Source: Dactylosporangium aurantiacum (GTDB taxonomy: Bacteria > Actinomycetota > Actinomycetes > Mycobacteriales > Micromonosporaceae). Taken from it: 64,000 bases of DNA. Of the stretch, positions 35,005 through 44,809 are shown one piece after another. The notes beneath the pieces were generated by a model, which was given only the letters and a program-made list of their open reading frames with translations, searched no databases and was not told the origin of the DNA. The DNA lies in NCBI RefSeq assembly GCF_000716715.1, contig NZ_JNYJ01000004.1, forward strand, positions 62,001-126,000, given 5' to 3'. A program made the position numbers and the translations under genes. Position 1 is the first letter of the stretch. Every line of letters begins with the position of its first letter.

Positions 35005-36312
35005 TTGGTGACCGTCCGGGAGAGGGCGACGCGGGTCACACCGCGCAGGACCTCGTCGAGGCTGCCGGCGCCGCCCCACGGGACGACCGGGACGCCGTGC
35101 TCGCGGAGCTGGCCGATGACGCTGTCGCGTTCCAGGGACCAGAGGCGGTGGGCGACGGCGCCCCAGGGGCCGGTGCCGCGCAGCGGGTCGGCGGCCGAGG
35201 TGAGGGTGTCGACGGCGACCACGAAGCGGCCGGCGCGGGCGAGGTTGGCCAGCATCGCGGCGGAGCGCGGGTCGAGCAGCGGGGTCAGGACCATCACGAG
35301 CGCGTTGTGCTGGACCATGTGCGGGCCGAAGACCGAGGGCGGCGGCTCGTCGGCGACCTGGGCGGGAGTGATGTCGAGCAGCCACTCCAGGGTCGTCATG
35401 TAGTGCCGGCGGCCGCTGGCGGGGCGCAGCTGGCGGATCTGGCCGCCGTACTGCAGCAGGGCGACCCGGTCACCGCGGCGCAGGTAGTGCTCGGCGATGC
35501 CGGCGGCGGCGCGGACGGTGGTGTCCAGCACGGAGGCGCGGCCGTCGATGCCGCCGGAGCGGCCCGCCTCGTGCAGCGCGTCGAGCAGGACGACGACCTC
35601 GGCGTCGCGGTCGGACAGGGTGCTGACCACGTGCAGCTCGCGGGTGCGCAGGGAGACGCGCCAGTCGATGCGGCGCAGCCGGTCGCCGGAGCCGAAGCGG
35701 CGCACGCCGGCGAGCTCGCCGCCCTCGCCGGGGCGGCGGGAGCGGTGGCCGCCGACGTGGCCGGCGGCGCGGGGCATGGCCTCGTCGGCGTCGAAGTGCT
35801 CGATCGCCGGGTACGCCTTGACCGGCAGCGCGGGCGCCTGCACGGGGCGGCTGATGAGCAGGCCGTCGGCGGCGAAGGCGTGCGCGGTGACCGGCCCGAG
35901 CGGGTGGCGGCCCCAGCGCAGCACCCTGCCGTGCAGGTCGACGCCGGCGATGGTGCCGGGGTCGACGCCGACGGCGTACGGGCGGTCGCTGTGCTCCAGG
36001 CGGACCCAGCGCGGCACGGCGAGGCGGACCACGACGAGGTCGAAGCGGCCCGGGTTGGGGTTGCCGACGCCGACGTTCACGTCGAGGTCGGCGCCCTCGA
36101 CCACGAACGGCTCGGCGGTGGTGACCTCCACCGTCGGCGCGCGGCCGGGGCGGCGCACCAGCGACAGGGCGGTGCCGAGGGCGAACGGGGTGGCGAGCAC
36201 CACCAGGTCGAACCGGCCGGTGAGGACGGCGGCGATGACGAGCACCGCGGCGACGAGCACGGCCCGGCCGAGCGCCCGGGTCGGTTCGAAGGCGCGCGCG
36301 TGCGTGCGCCGC

Positions 36313-36320
<8 letters not shown>
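35001..36320 (-). CDS. DUF58 domain protein
   Basis: A 439-residue protein. Two N-terminal membrane segments (~18-45) precede a beta-rich region, then the DUF58 core, with RRPGEGGELAGVRRFGSGD and the strongly conserved RRIDWRVSLRTRELHV. The C-terminal part is a degenerate von Willebrand A fold (VVVLLDALHEAG). DUF58 proteins occur next to MoxR ATPases and are thought to be their targets in assembly of membrane complexes. GTG 36320 overlaps the moxR stop by 8 bases. Confidence 0.9.
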
Positions 36321-37298
<978 letters not shown>

Positions 37299-37302
<4 letters not shown>

Positions 37303-37967
37303 AGCTCCTCCACCTTCGCGACGATCGATGCTACGACGGCCGGGCTCGGCACGCGCGTCGGCGGCTGGTGCAGCAGCGTCCACAGCTCGTCGCCCAGTAG
37401 TGCTCTGGCCTGTCTCGGCGAGCCCGCCAGGGTGATCCCGTGCCGCTGCCGCAGCCTGGTGTCCACCAGGTCGGCGATGCGGGGCACGACGAGCGCGCCG
37501 AACCGCTTGGCGTCGCGCTCGCCCCACACCAGGCGGTCCTCCCACCGGCCCACGGCGAGCCGCAGGCCGTCGAGGACCGGCACCCCGTCCAGGACCTCCC
37601 CGGTGCGCCGGGTCCTGGCCAGGGCCTTCTTCTTCGCCAGGGTCGGCGGCCGGACCGGGGTCAGGCCCCGGCCGGTGACGGCGACCGGCAGCTCGTCGGC
37701 GCGCACCTGCCGCAGCGCCTCCTGGATCACCGCGACGGCGAGGATGCCGAGGAAGACGAGGGGGTAGGACACCGTCAGGCCGAACACGTACAGCAGCCCC
37801 CACCCGACGGTGGTGAGCGCGAGCGCGATGAACAGCCGGCGGATCCACCACCGGGTGTCGTACGGCCGCGACGGGCGGCGCACGGGGCGCGGGTCGGCGG
37901 CGACGGCGGTGCGGCCGGCGTCGAAGAGCTCCTCGAGGCTGACCATCTCGTCGGGGTTACGCGCCAT
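37299..37967 (-). CDS. Membrane protein of the MoxR-DUF58 operon (two TM segments)
   Basis: A 222-residue protein. Two membrane segments lie at ~40-80 (WWIRRLFIALALTTVGWG and VFLGILAVAVIQEAL), followed by a basic cytoplasmic domain. No family assigned with certainty. ATG 37967 lies 11 bases inside the DUF4129 gene. Its place between DUF4129 and MoxR is typical of this actinomycete gene set. Confidence 0.75.
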
Positions 37968-38712
37968 GCACGGCACCTCCCTGCACCCCGCGCAGCGCGA
38001 GCTCGGCCCGCAGCTGCCGCAGGGCCTCGATGGCGCCCCGGCGGGTCCGGTCGTCGACGGGGTGGGTCGCGTAGCGGGCCTCGCGGTAGACGTGCGCCAG
38101 CCCTTCCAGGGTGGGCCGGCTGATCTGGTGGCCGGACAGGAGCCGGGTGACGAGGTCGGTCGGGCTGTCGCCGGTCTCCCGTGGCGTGCCGGCGGCCGCG
38201 GCGGCCCGCTCCAGGCGGACCCAGCAGGCGATGACGGCGCGGCGCGGGTCGGTGTCGGTGTCGGACAGCTCGACGATGCCGGCGTCGACCGCGGCGATCA
38301 CCGCGGCGCCGCCGTCGTCGGTCATCGGGGCCGGCTGCTTCGGCTCGACGAACAGCCGCGCCTTGCGCTTCGGGTCCCCGTTGCGCAGCAGCGACCAGAC
38401 CAGCACGCCGGCGGCGGCGACGATCACCAGCACGCACAGGATCCCGGCGGTGTAGGTCACCCAGTCAGGCAGCGCGTACGACGACGCCTGGTCGGGGGCG
38501 GCCTCCGGCGGCAGCGACGCGGCCACGGTGCGGGTCGGCAGCGGGGACGGCGCCGGCGGGCTGGGGTCCAGCGGCGGCACCGGCAGCTTGCTGATCTCCG
38601 GTGAGGAGGTGGCGGCGGCGACGGCGGCGACCCCGAGCATCCCGATCACGGCGAGCACCGGCAACCAGCGGTTGAAGGTGCGGTCCATGACATCCCCGTC
38701 GGTCAGTGTCAT
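37957..38712 (-). CDS. DUF4129 membrane protein
   Basis: A 251-residue protein. An N-terminal membrane segment, a Pro/Ser-rich external stretch (PPLDPSPPAPSPLPT), a second membrane segment (~85-108), and a C-terminal helical DUF4129 domain (AVIACWVRLERAAAAAG ... DLVTRLL ... YREARYATHPV). It accompanies MoxR and DUF58 in actinomycetes; function unknown. ATG 38712 overlaps the UDG stop (ATGA), while ATG 38688 behind GGGGA is an alternative start. Confidence 0.82.
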   Translation of the reverse strand: MTLTDGDVMDRTFNRWLPVLAVIGMLGVAAVAAATSSPEISKLPVPPLDPSPPAPSPLPTRTVAASLPPEAAPDQASSYALPDWVTYTAGILCVLVIVAAAGVLVWSLLRNGDPKRKARLFVEPKQPAPMTDDGGAAVIAAVDAGIVELSDTDTDPRRAVIACWVRLERAAAAAGTPRETGDSPTDLVTRLLSGHQISRPTLEGLAHVYREARYATHPVDDRTRRGAIEALRQLRAELALRGVQGGAVHGA

Positions 38713-39401
38713 CCGATCCCGGCGAGGGCCTTCGCACGGGTGAAAACCTCGTCCAGCATTCCTGGCGTGAGCCTGCCGGTAAAGGTGTTCTGCTGGCTCA
38801 CGTGGTAACAACCGAGCAACGCGGGGGCGCCGTCGGCCTGCCACAGCGTGCCGTGGCCGAACGGTACCTTCCGCGCCGGTGCTACACCGTAGACGGCGCG
38901 CAGCGCGGGCCAGAACGCGGCCCACGCGAACCCGCCGAGCGCGATCACGACCCGCAGGTCAGGGCGGATGAGGGCGAGCTCGCGGTGCAGGTAGGGCGCG
39001 CAGGTGTCGCGCTCGGCGGGGGTCGGCTTGTTGTCCGGCGGCGCGCAGCGCACGGCGGCGAAGATGCGGGTCGCGGTGATGGCGAGGCCGTCGTCGCGGC
39101 TCGTGCTGGTCGGCTGGTTGGCCAGGCCGGCCCGGTGCATGGCGGCGAACAGCACGTCACCGGACCGGTCGCCGGTGAAGATGCGACCGGTCCGGTTCCC
39201 GCCGTGCGCCGCCGGGGCCAGGCCGAGGATGCCGATGCGGGCGTCGTGGGCGCCGAAGCCGGGGACGGGGCGGCCCCAGTACTCCTCGTCGCGGAACGCG
39301 GCCCGCTTCGTCGCGGCGACCTGCTCGCGCCAGGCGACCAGCCGGGGGCAGCGCCGGCAGCCGGCGATCTCGGCGTCGAGGCGGTCCAGCGCGTCGGTCA
39401 C
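38709..39401 (-). CDS. Uracil-DNA glycosylase, family 5 (UdgB-like)
   Basis: A 230-residue base-excision repair enzyme. Cysteines in CRRCPRL and later positions are those that hold the 4Fe-4S cluster in family 4/5 enzymes. Motif 1 is GLAPAAHGGNRTGRIFTGD and motif 3 CYHVSQQNTFTGRLT, both matching family 5, which lacks the usual catalytic Asp/Asn and has wider substrate range (uracil, hypoxanthine). Its stop overlaps the next gene, so it leads the DUF4129-MoxR-DUF58 operon, an odd but common actinomycete linkage. Confidence 0.9.
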   Translation of the reverse strand: MTDALDRLDAEIAGCRRCPRLVAWREQVAATKRAAFRDEEYWGRPVPGFGAHDARIGILGLAPAAHGGNRTGRIFTGDRSGDVLFAAMHRAGLANQPTSTSRDDGLAITATRIFAAVRCAPPDNKPTPAERDTCAPYLHRELALIRPDLRVVIALGGFAWAAFWPALRAVYGVAPARKVPFGHGTLWQADGAPALLGCYHVSQQNTFTGRLTPGMLDEVFTRAKALAGIG

Positions 39402-39411
39402 GCCCCCAACG

Positions 39412-40365
39412 CTAGCGGGACGGCGACGCGCCCACCGATGCGGAGACGGACGGGGAGACGGACGGGGACACCGGCGCAGAGACCGACGGTGCCGGCGACC
39501 CGGACGGGGACGCGCTGCCGGTCGGCTCCGGGGCGGCGGTCGACGGCGTCGGGTAGGCGGTGCCGAGGCACAGCGGGTAGCTCGCCGGCCGGCCGCCCTC
39601 GCCGCCGGTGCACCGCCAGTAGTCGCCGACCTGGATCGCGTTGCCGTTCTGGTCGTACAGCGTGACGTGGTCGAGCTGCCGGCCGTGCTCGTCGACGGGG
39701 AAGACGTTGGTCACGCCGTCGAACGGGCCGCCGCCGGTCTGGTAATAACCCTGCGGGTCGTCGTAGCCGCGCAGGATGCCCGGCGCGTTGGCGACGACGA
39801 ACAGCAGCCCGACAATGGCGACCGCGGTGCCGGCGAACCCGACCCAGCGGGGCACCCGGGGCCCGCCGGTGGCGCCGACGCGGATCGACACGACGATCGC
39901 GACGGCGAGCAGCAGCCAGCCGATGGGGTCGTCGAAGCGGTCCGCCGGCACGATGTCGACGGCGAAGATCAGCACGACGACCGCCACCGCGCGGGCGATC
40001 CACCACGCGGGGCGCAGCAGCCGCAGGAACTGCGTCGCCCGCGGGTAGCCGATGAGCCGGCCGGCGCGCTCGTCGAGGCCCGGCAGGGCGGCGACGAACC
40101 GGTCGTAGGCCGCGACGATGGGGGCGCGGTCGGCGGCGCGGCCCGGGCCGGTGTCGAGGCCGGCGGCGGCGCGCAGCTCGGCGGCGTAGGTCGCCGGCGG
40201 GCCGAGCCGGTCGACGAGGGGCCCGCCCTGCTCGGCGATCACCTCGGCGAAGTGCGCCGGCAGGTCCTCCAGCAGCTCGTCGCGGGCCTCGGCGGGCAGG
40301 TCGGCGAGGGCCGCGGCGACCCGCTCGTAGTAGTAGTCGATCTCGATGGCGGTCCCCTCGGTCAC
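39412..40365 (-). CDS. Membrane protein partner of the PadR regulator (DUF1700-like start)
   Basis: A 317-residue protein. Residues ~1-60 (EIDYYYERVAAALADLPAEA, ELLEDLPAHFAEV) match the helical head of DUF1700/HAAS proteins that sit behind PadR regulators. Three to four membrane segments follow, then an external domain with a YYQTGGGPFDGVTNVFP stretch and a Ser/Pro-rich tail (SVSPSVSASVG). GTG 40365 overlaps the padR stop (GTGA). In this arrangement the membrane protein is usually the controlled gene; its job is unknown. Confidence 0.8.
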   Translation of the reverse strand: MTEGTAIEIDYYYERVAAALADLPAEARDELLEDLPAHFAEVIAEQGGPLVDRLGPPATYAAELRAAAGLDTGPGRAADRAPIVAAYDRFVAALPGLDERAGRLIGYPRATQFLRLLRPAWWIARAVAVVVLIFAVDIVPADRFDDPIGWLLLAVAIVVSIRVGATGGPRVPRWVGFAGTAVAIVGLLFVVANAPGILRGYDDPQGYYQTGGGPFDGVTNVFPVDEHGRQLDHVTLYDQNGNAIQVGDYWRCTGGEGGRPASYPLCLGTAYPTPSTAAPEPTGSASPSGSPAPSVSAPVSPSVSPSVSASVGASPSR

Positions 40366-40685
40366 GACGCCTCCCCGATCAGCTGGTCCATGGTGGCGGC
40401 GAACCCCCGCCACACCTTGCCGGAGGCGTTGAGCTGGGTGCGGCCGGCGGCGTTGAGCGCGTAGTACTTGCGGTGCGGCCCCGACTCGCTGGGGACCACG
40501 TAGGTGGTGAGCATCCCGGCCTGGAACAGCCGGCGCAGGGTGCCGTAGACGGAGGCGTCGCCGACCTCGTCGAGCCCGGCCGAGCGCAGCCGGCGCAGGA
40601 TGTCGTAGCCGTACCCGTCCTCGTCCCGCAGGACGGCGAGCACGGCCAGGTCGAGGACCCCCTTGAGCAGCTGGGTGGTGTCCAC
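40362..40685 (-). CDS. PadR family transcriptional regulator
   Basis: A 107-residue winged-helix repressor. The family pattern is clear: LLKGVLDLAVLAVLRDEDGYGYDIL, then VGDASVYGTLRRLFQAGML and the wing SESGPHRKYYALNAAGR (first motif split: LLKGVLDLAVLAVL, then RDEDGYGYDIL). GTG 40685 gives MDTTQLLKG, the usual start; an in-frame TTG 40706 lies inside the putative operator. It is translationally coupled to the downstream membrane-protein gene and probably represses the unit. Confidence 0.9.
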   Translation of the reverse strand: MDTTQLLKGVLDLAVLAVLRDEDGYGYDILRRLRSAGLDEVGDASVYGTLRRLFQAGMLTTYVVPSESGPHRKYYALNAAGRTQLNASGKVWRGFAATMDQLIGEAS

Positions 40686-40697
40686 GTGAAGCAGAGT

Positions 40698-40717
40698 AGT
40701 ACGCAATGCGCAGTACT
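40698..40717 (-). promoter_or_regulatory. Putative PadR operator
   Basis: An AGTAC-N10-GTACT palindrome, 13 bases upstream of the padR GTG. Its position just before the gene fits autorepression. Confidence 0.5.
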
Positions 40718-40735
40718 ATCAAGCGCGGAATGCCG

Positions 40736-40768
40736 GACGGGCGGCCCGCGTGTCGCGGACCGCCCGTC
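40736..40768 (-). terminator. Terminator upstream of padR / after the 40790 gene
   Basis: A 9-bp GACGGGCGG/CCGCCCGTC stem, 22 bases past the stop of the Pro/Gln-rich membrane protein gene. Confidence 0.6.
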
Positions 40769-40789
40769 GGGACGAGAGGGTTGCGGTGG

Positions 40790-41434
40790 CTACTTGGCCG
40801 GGGCGAGGCAGAGGGCCTGGCCGTCGGTGACGTCGGTGCCCTGCCAGAGCACGGACTCGGCGCCGTCGTCGATGTAGTCGTCGCAGACCGTCGTCTCCTT
40901 CTTGAGCGCGTCGGCCCGCGCGACACCGTCCTTGACGCCCACGACCTTGTACTTGGCCTTGGCGTCGTCGCACTTGACGATCTTCAGGTCCACGTCCTTG
41001 GTGGCGTCGCTCTCGATGGTGTCGCCCTCGAGGCAGTCGCCGACCTTGGCGTTGGTGGAGCTGTTCTTGATCGAGTCGAAGATGCTGTTGCCGGTCGCAT
41101 ACAGGATGCCGCCGCAGACCAGGCACAGCGCCACGATGACCGCCACGATGATCAGGATGATCTTGCCGGCCTTGCTGCGGCGCGGCGGGGGCGGCGGGGC
41201 GCCGAACGGGGCGCCGCCGGGCGGCGGGCCGTACTGCGGAGCGCCACCGAACTGCGACTGGTCCCCGTACTGCGGGGCGCCGCTGAACGGCTGGTCCCCG
41301 TACTGCGGTGCGCCACCGTACTGCGGCTGCTGGCCGTACTGCGGCTGCTGGCCGTACTGCGGCGGCTGCTGCCCGTAGGGGTCGCCGCCACCGGGCGGCG
41401 GGTAGCCGCCGGGCGGCGGGTACTGATCTGACAT
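40790..41434 (-). CDS. Single-pass membrane protein with Pro/Gln/Tyr-rich head
   Basis: A 214-residue protein. The N-terminal ~95 residues are repeats of GGAPQYGDQ/QQPQYG type, intrinsically disordered and cytoplasmic. One membrane segment follows (IILIIVAVIVALCLVCGGIL) and then an extracellular domain of ~90 residues with four cysteines (VGDCLEG, IVKCDDA, TTVCDDY, ALCLAP), resembling the secreted LppU/septum-formation-like domains common in actinomycetes. ATG 41434 follows GGAAGG. Function unknown. Confidence 0.8.
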   Translation of the reverse strand: MSDQYPPPGGYPPPGGGDPYGQQPPQYGQQPQYGQQPQYGGAPQYGDQPFSGAPQYGDQSQFGGAPQYGPPPGGAPFGAPPPPPRRSKAGKIILIIVAVIVALCLVCGGILYATGNSIFDSIKNSSTNAKVGDCLEGDTIESDATKDVDLKIVKCDDAKAKYKVVGVKDGVARADALKKETTVCDDYIDDGAESVLWQGTDVTDGQALCLAPAK

Positions 41435-41590
41435 GTGCTTCCTTCCGGGGTATGCCGCAAAGATCACCCTATCGGGCGAAGTGGACCCGAGTTTGCAAAA
41501 GCGACCCACCGACCCTCGGGCGACGGCTCACGATAACCGCAGACGCCTGCTGGACACAGTCGGGTGCGCCGGCGTATTACGGTGTGCGCC

Positions 41591-42013
41591 GTGACCGATC
41601 TGTTGAAACGCCTCGCCTCGGCGCCCGGTGTCTACCGGGGACGTGGCGACGGGCTGGAGTCCGGACCGTTCGTCGCCCGCATCAAGGTGACCTCGGTGGT
41701 GCGCGGCAACGCGATCACCCTCGACTACGAGGCGGTCAGCGACAGCAAGGGACTGCAACACGTTGAGCACACCATCCTCACGGCAAGTGAGGCCGGGCGG
41801 CTCGAACTGCACGTCACCTGCCTCGAATTGCCTGGCGTGACCCGATTTGTCGAGCACGAGCCCGGGGTGTTCAACGCGTACGAGGGACCGATGCCGGCGA
41901 AGATCATCATGACCATGCCGCAGGAGGGCGTGCTCACCTACGGCTGGTGGTGGTCCCGCGACGACGCCGAGCCGCGCGAGCAGTCCCGCGCCGAGGTCCG
42001 CCGCACCGGCTGA
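41591..42013 (+). CDS. Hypothetical soluble protein (DUF1579-like size)
   Basis: A 140-residue beta-rich protein (FVARIKVTSVVRGNAITLDY, LQHVEHTIL, GVFNAYEGPMPAKIIMTM) suggesting a lipocalin-like or calycin barrel that binds a small molecule. No catalytic motif is seen. GTG 41591 gives MTDLLKRLASAPGVYRGRG. It converges on the ppx gene with only 10 bases between stops. Assignment is weak. Confidence 0.65.
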   Translation: MTDLLKRLASAPGVYRGRGDGLESGPFVARIKVTSVVRGNAITLDYEAVSDSKGLQHVEHTILTASEAGRLELHVTCLELPGVTRFVEHEPGVFNAYEGPMPAKIIMTMPQEGVLTYGWWWSRDDAEPREQSRAEVRRTG

Positions 42014-42023
42014 GACCGGCCGA

Positions 42024-42947
42024 TCAGGACTGACGTAAACACGACATCGCGACACCGTCCAGAATGTCCGCCTCGGAGGCGACGACCGCCTCGGCGCCGG
42101 ACCGCTCCAGGATGATGCGCAGGATCAGCGCGCCGGCCCCGATGACGTCGGCGCGCCCCGGGTGCATGACGGCGTTGGCGAGCCGCTGCTCGGGCGTGGC
42201 CGCGAGCAGGTCCGCGGTCACCTTCGCCACGTCGGCGGTGGAGACGGTGGCGCGGTGGATGCGCCCGGCGTCGTACTCGGTCAGCCCGAGCGCGAGCGCG
42301 GTGACGGTGGTCACCGAGCCGGCGAGGCCGACGAGCGTGCGGGCCCGGCCGGCGTCGACCGCGGCGAGGGCCCGGTCGACCTCGGTGGTGATGTCCCGCT
42401 CGGCGGCCGCGACCTGGGCCGGCGTCGGCGGGTGGTCGTGCAGGTGCCGCTCGGTGAGCCGGACGCAGCCGATGTCGACGCTGATCGCGGCGTCGACCCC
42501 GTCCTGGGAGCCCACCACGAACTCGGTCGAGCCGCCGCCGATGTCGAAGACCAGGAACGGCGCCCGCGCCCGCAGGCCCTGCACGGCGCCGGCGAAGGTG
42601 AGCCGGGCCTCCTCGTCGCCGCTGACGACCTCGGGGGCGAAGCCGAGAGTGGCGGTGACCATGGCCCGGAAGTCCTCGGCGTTGGACGCGTCGCGGCTGG
42701 CGCTGGTGGCCACCATCCGGGCGCGCGCGACGCCGGCCGCGGCGATCTCGGCGGCGTAGTCGACCAGCGCGACCCGGGTGCGCTCGATCGCCGCCTCGGC
42801 CAGCCGGCCGGTGCGGTCGACCCCCTCGCCGAGCCGCACGATGCGCATCTGCCGGGTGACGTCCACGAGGGAGCCGTCGGGGCCGGCGTCGGCGATGAGC
42901 AGCCGGACGGAGTTGGTGCCGCAGTCGATGGCCGCCACTCGGGTCAT
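42024..42947 (-). CDS. ppx: Ppx/GppA family exopolyphosphatase
   Basis: A 307-residue ASKHA-fold phosphatase acting on polyphosphate or pppGpp. N-terminal phosphate loop AAIDCGTNSVRLLIAD, second loop FLVFDIGGGSTEFVVG, catalytic Glu region SGDEEARLTF, and LVGLAGSVTTVTAL. Length matches the short actinobacterial Ppx1 type that lacks the HD domain. In these bacteria the gene usually lies close to enolase, the FtsB/DivIC-like gene and DUF501, as it does here (42-48 kb), although unrelated genes now sit between. Confidence 0.93.
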   Translation of the reverse strand: MTRVAAIDCGTNSVRLLIADAGPDGSLVDVTRQMRIVRLGEGVDRTGRLAEAAIERTRVALVDYAAEIAAAGVARARMVATSASRDASNAEDFRAMVTATLGFAPEVVSGDEEARLTFAGAVQGLRARAPFLVFDIGGGSTEFVVGSQDGVDAAISVDIGCVRLTERHLHDHPPTPAQVAAAERDITTEVDRALAAVDAGRARTLVGLAGSVTTVTALALGLTEYDAGRIHRATVSTADVAKVTADLLAATPEQRLANAVMHPGRADVIGAGALILRIILERSGAEAVVASEADILDGVAMSCLRQS

Positions 42948-42956
42948 GCGATCAAC

Positions 42957-43454
42957 CTACAGATGCAGCAGCATCCGGTGGTTGCCGAGGGTGTTGGGCT
43001 TGACCCGCTCCAGGTCCAGGAACTCCGCGACGCCCTCGTCGTAGGAGCGCAGCAACTCCTCGTAGACCTGGTGGGTGACGGGGGTGCCGTCGATCGGCAC
43101 GAAGCCGAACGAGGCGAAGAACCGGGTCTCGAACGTGAGCACGAACACCCGCCGCACGCCGATCTCGCGGGCCGCGGTGAGCAGCTCCGCGACGATCCGG
43201 TGGCCGATCTTGTGGCCGCGCATGATCGGGTCGACGGCGACCGTGCGGACCTCGGCGAGGTCCTCCCACATCACGTGCAGCGCGCCGCAGCCGACGATCA
43301 CGCCGTCGCGCTCCGCGACCCAGAACTCCTGCACGGCCTCGTACAGCGCCACCATCGGCTTCGACAGCAGCCGCCGGTCCGCCACGTACATGGCGACCAG
43401 CCGCCGGATGCCCCGCACGTCTGCGGTCCGGGCCCGCCGGACGGTTACCTCCAT
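42957..43454 (-). CDS. argA: Amino-acid N-acetyltransferase (short ArgA, GNAT)
   Basis: A 165-residue GNAT enzyme that makes N-acetylglutamate, the first step of arginine biosynthesis. The pattern ALYEAVQEFWVAE, VGCGALHVMWEDLAEVRTVAV and FDEGVAEFLDLERVKPNTLG-like (SYDEGVAEFLDLERVKPN) fits the short actinobacterial ArgA (Rv2747 type), which has no kinase-like domain. The acetyl-CoA loop is GHKIGHRIV. ATG 43454; the ppx gene follows downstream after 9 bases, so both may be cotranscribed. Confidence 0.88.
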   Translation of the reverse strand: MEVTVRRARTADVRGIRRLVAMYVADRRLLSKPMVALYEAVQEFWVAERDGVIVGCGALHVMWEDLAEVRTVAVDPIMRGHKIGHRIVAELLTAAREIGVRRVFVLTFETRFFASFGFVPIDGTPVTHQVYEELLRSYDEGVAEFLDLERVKPNTLGNHRMLLHL

Positions 43455-43478
43455 GACGGCCAGGGTAGTGGCGCGCGG

Positions 43479-43955
43479 ATGTGGCATCTGACACGTGAGC
43501 GCGTGCTTGTCGTCACCGCCGTTGCGGCGACCGTCGTGGCGGGCACCATGTCCGTCCTGTTCCTGACCCGCGAGCCCGCCACCCGCGTGGTGACCGTGGA
43601 GCGGACCCAGCTCGTGACGCCGAGCGCGGCGCCGGTGCGCAGCGGCGCCGGCGTCGTGAAGGCCGGCTACGCGGTGCGCAGCAAGTGGAAGGACGGCTTC
43701 AACGCCGAGGTGACGGTGACCAACATCGGCAGCCAGCCGCTGCAGGGGTGGATCGTCCAGCTGCAGCTGCCGGCGGGGGTGGACCCGACCTCGACCTGGG
43801 GCGCCGCCGCGGAGCACAAGGCGGACCGGCTCACCCTGCGCTCCCAGTCGTGGAACACCTACCTGGAGCCCGGCGGCTCGATCCGGATGGGCTTCGAGGC
43901 GAAGGGCAAGGCGGCCGAACCGGTCAGCTGCACCGTCAACGGGTCGCCCTGCTGA
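43479..43955 (+). CDS. Exported CBM2-like carbohydrate-binding protein
   Basis: A 158-residue protein with an uncleaved signal/anchor (~8-30), a linker, and a CBM2-like domain (~55-158): YAVRSKWKDGFNAEVTV, then LQGWIVQLQLP and the paired cysteines at the end (VSCTVNGSPC). Aromatic residues Trp and Tyr at conserved places suggest binding to cellulose or chitin. No catalytic domain is attached. ATG 43479 lies 24 bases from the divergent argA start, so the promoters overlap. Confidence 0.8.
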   Translation: MWHLTRERVLVVTAVAATVVAGTMSVLFLTREPATRVVTVERTQLVTPSAAPVRSGAGVVKAGYAVRSKWKDGFNAEVTVTNIGSQPLQGWIVQLQLPAGVDPTSTWGAAAEHKADRLTLRSQSWNTYLEPGGSIRMGFEAKGKAAEPVSCTVNGSPC

Positions 43956-43998
43956 CAGTTCGTTGCACGCCGCGGTGAGCGGCCCCACATTGGGCGGC

Positions 43999-44742
43999 AT
44001 GCATCGTGCCGGCTCCAGAATCCTGACCGTCGTGCTCGCGTCCGCGCTCGGCGCCGGCGCGCTGGGCTGCGGCTTCATCAACCAGGTCAAGCAGACCGTC
44101 GACAACGTCTCCGCCATCACCGACCTCGCCGACCGGCTGGGCAAGTCCGGGAAGCTCACCTTCACCGCCGAGTACAAGACCGACGACGGCACCGCCACCA
44201 CCGTGGTGCAGCAGCCGCCGAAGGCCGCCTACATCGGCAAGGACGGCCGCTTCATCCTCACCGAGGACGCGCTGCTCGTCTGCAACGGCAAGACCGGGCA
44301 GAAGGTCGTGTGCCAGAAGAGCGCCGTGCAGACCGGCCAGCTGTCCTCCGCCGACCAGGCCGCGTACCTCTCCGCGGTGGCCGGCGGCGGCTTCATCAAC
44401 ACCGAGATGGCGCTCGCCCTGATGACGGCGGCGGCGGTGGTGCCCGGCGTCAAGATCGCCGAGAACACCGCGACGATCGCCGGCCAGCAGAGCGACTGCC
44501 TCGACGTCACCGGCATCCCCCAGGACGCCAACGCCGGCCCCAACGACGTGTCGGCCAAGGAGTTCCACGTCTGCGTCGCCGAGTCCGGCCTGCTCACCCG
44601 GTTCAAGGGGGTCGGCACCGACGACAAGGCGATCGGCGTGGAACTCAGCAAGTACAGCGAGAAGGTCGACGCCCAGGCGTTCGTCGCGCCGAAGGGTGCG
44701 CAGATCGTCACGGCGACCGCACCGCCGGCCCCCGGTAAGTAA
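43999..44742 (+). CDS. Lipoprotein, LppX/LprG-like
   Basis: A 247-residue lipoprotein. A signal peptide (SRILTVVLASALGAGALGC) ends in a lipobox with Cys20 or so. The mature part starts with a helical segment (NQVKQTVDNVSAITDLADRL) and then a beta-sheet domain with conserved cysteine pair (LVCNGKTGQKVVC and DCLDVTG ... HVCVAESG), like the hydrophobic-pocket LppX/LprAFG lipoproteins that carry lipids. ATG 43999 is chosen for the signal peptide. Confidence 0.75.
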   Translation: MHRAGSRILTVVLASALGAGALGCGFINQVKQTVDNVSAITDLADRLGKSGKLTFTAEYKTDDGTATTVVQQPPKAAYIGKDGRFILTEDALLVCNGKTGQKVVCQKSAVQTGQLSSADQAAYLSAVAGGGFINTEMALALMTAAAVVPGVKIAENTATIAGQQSDCLDVTGIPQDANAGPNDVSAKEFHVCVAESGLLTRFKGVGTDDKAIGVELSKYSEKVDAQAFVAPKGAQIVTATAPPAPGK

Positions 44743-44809
44743 AACTTCCTGTCCTGCTCTGTAACACTCGGGCGGCGGAGGCGACCGGGCTGCCGTAACG
44801 TGCAGAACC

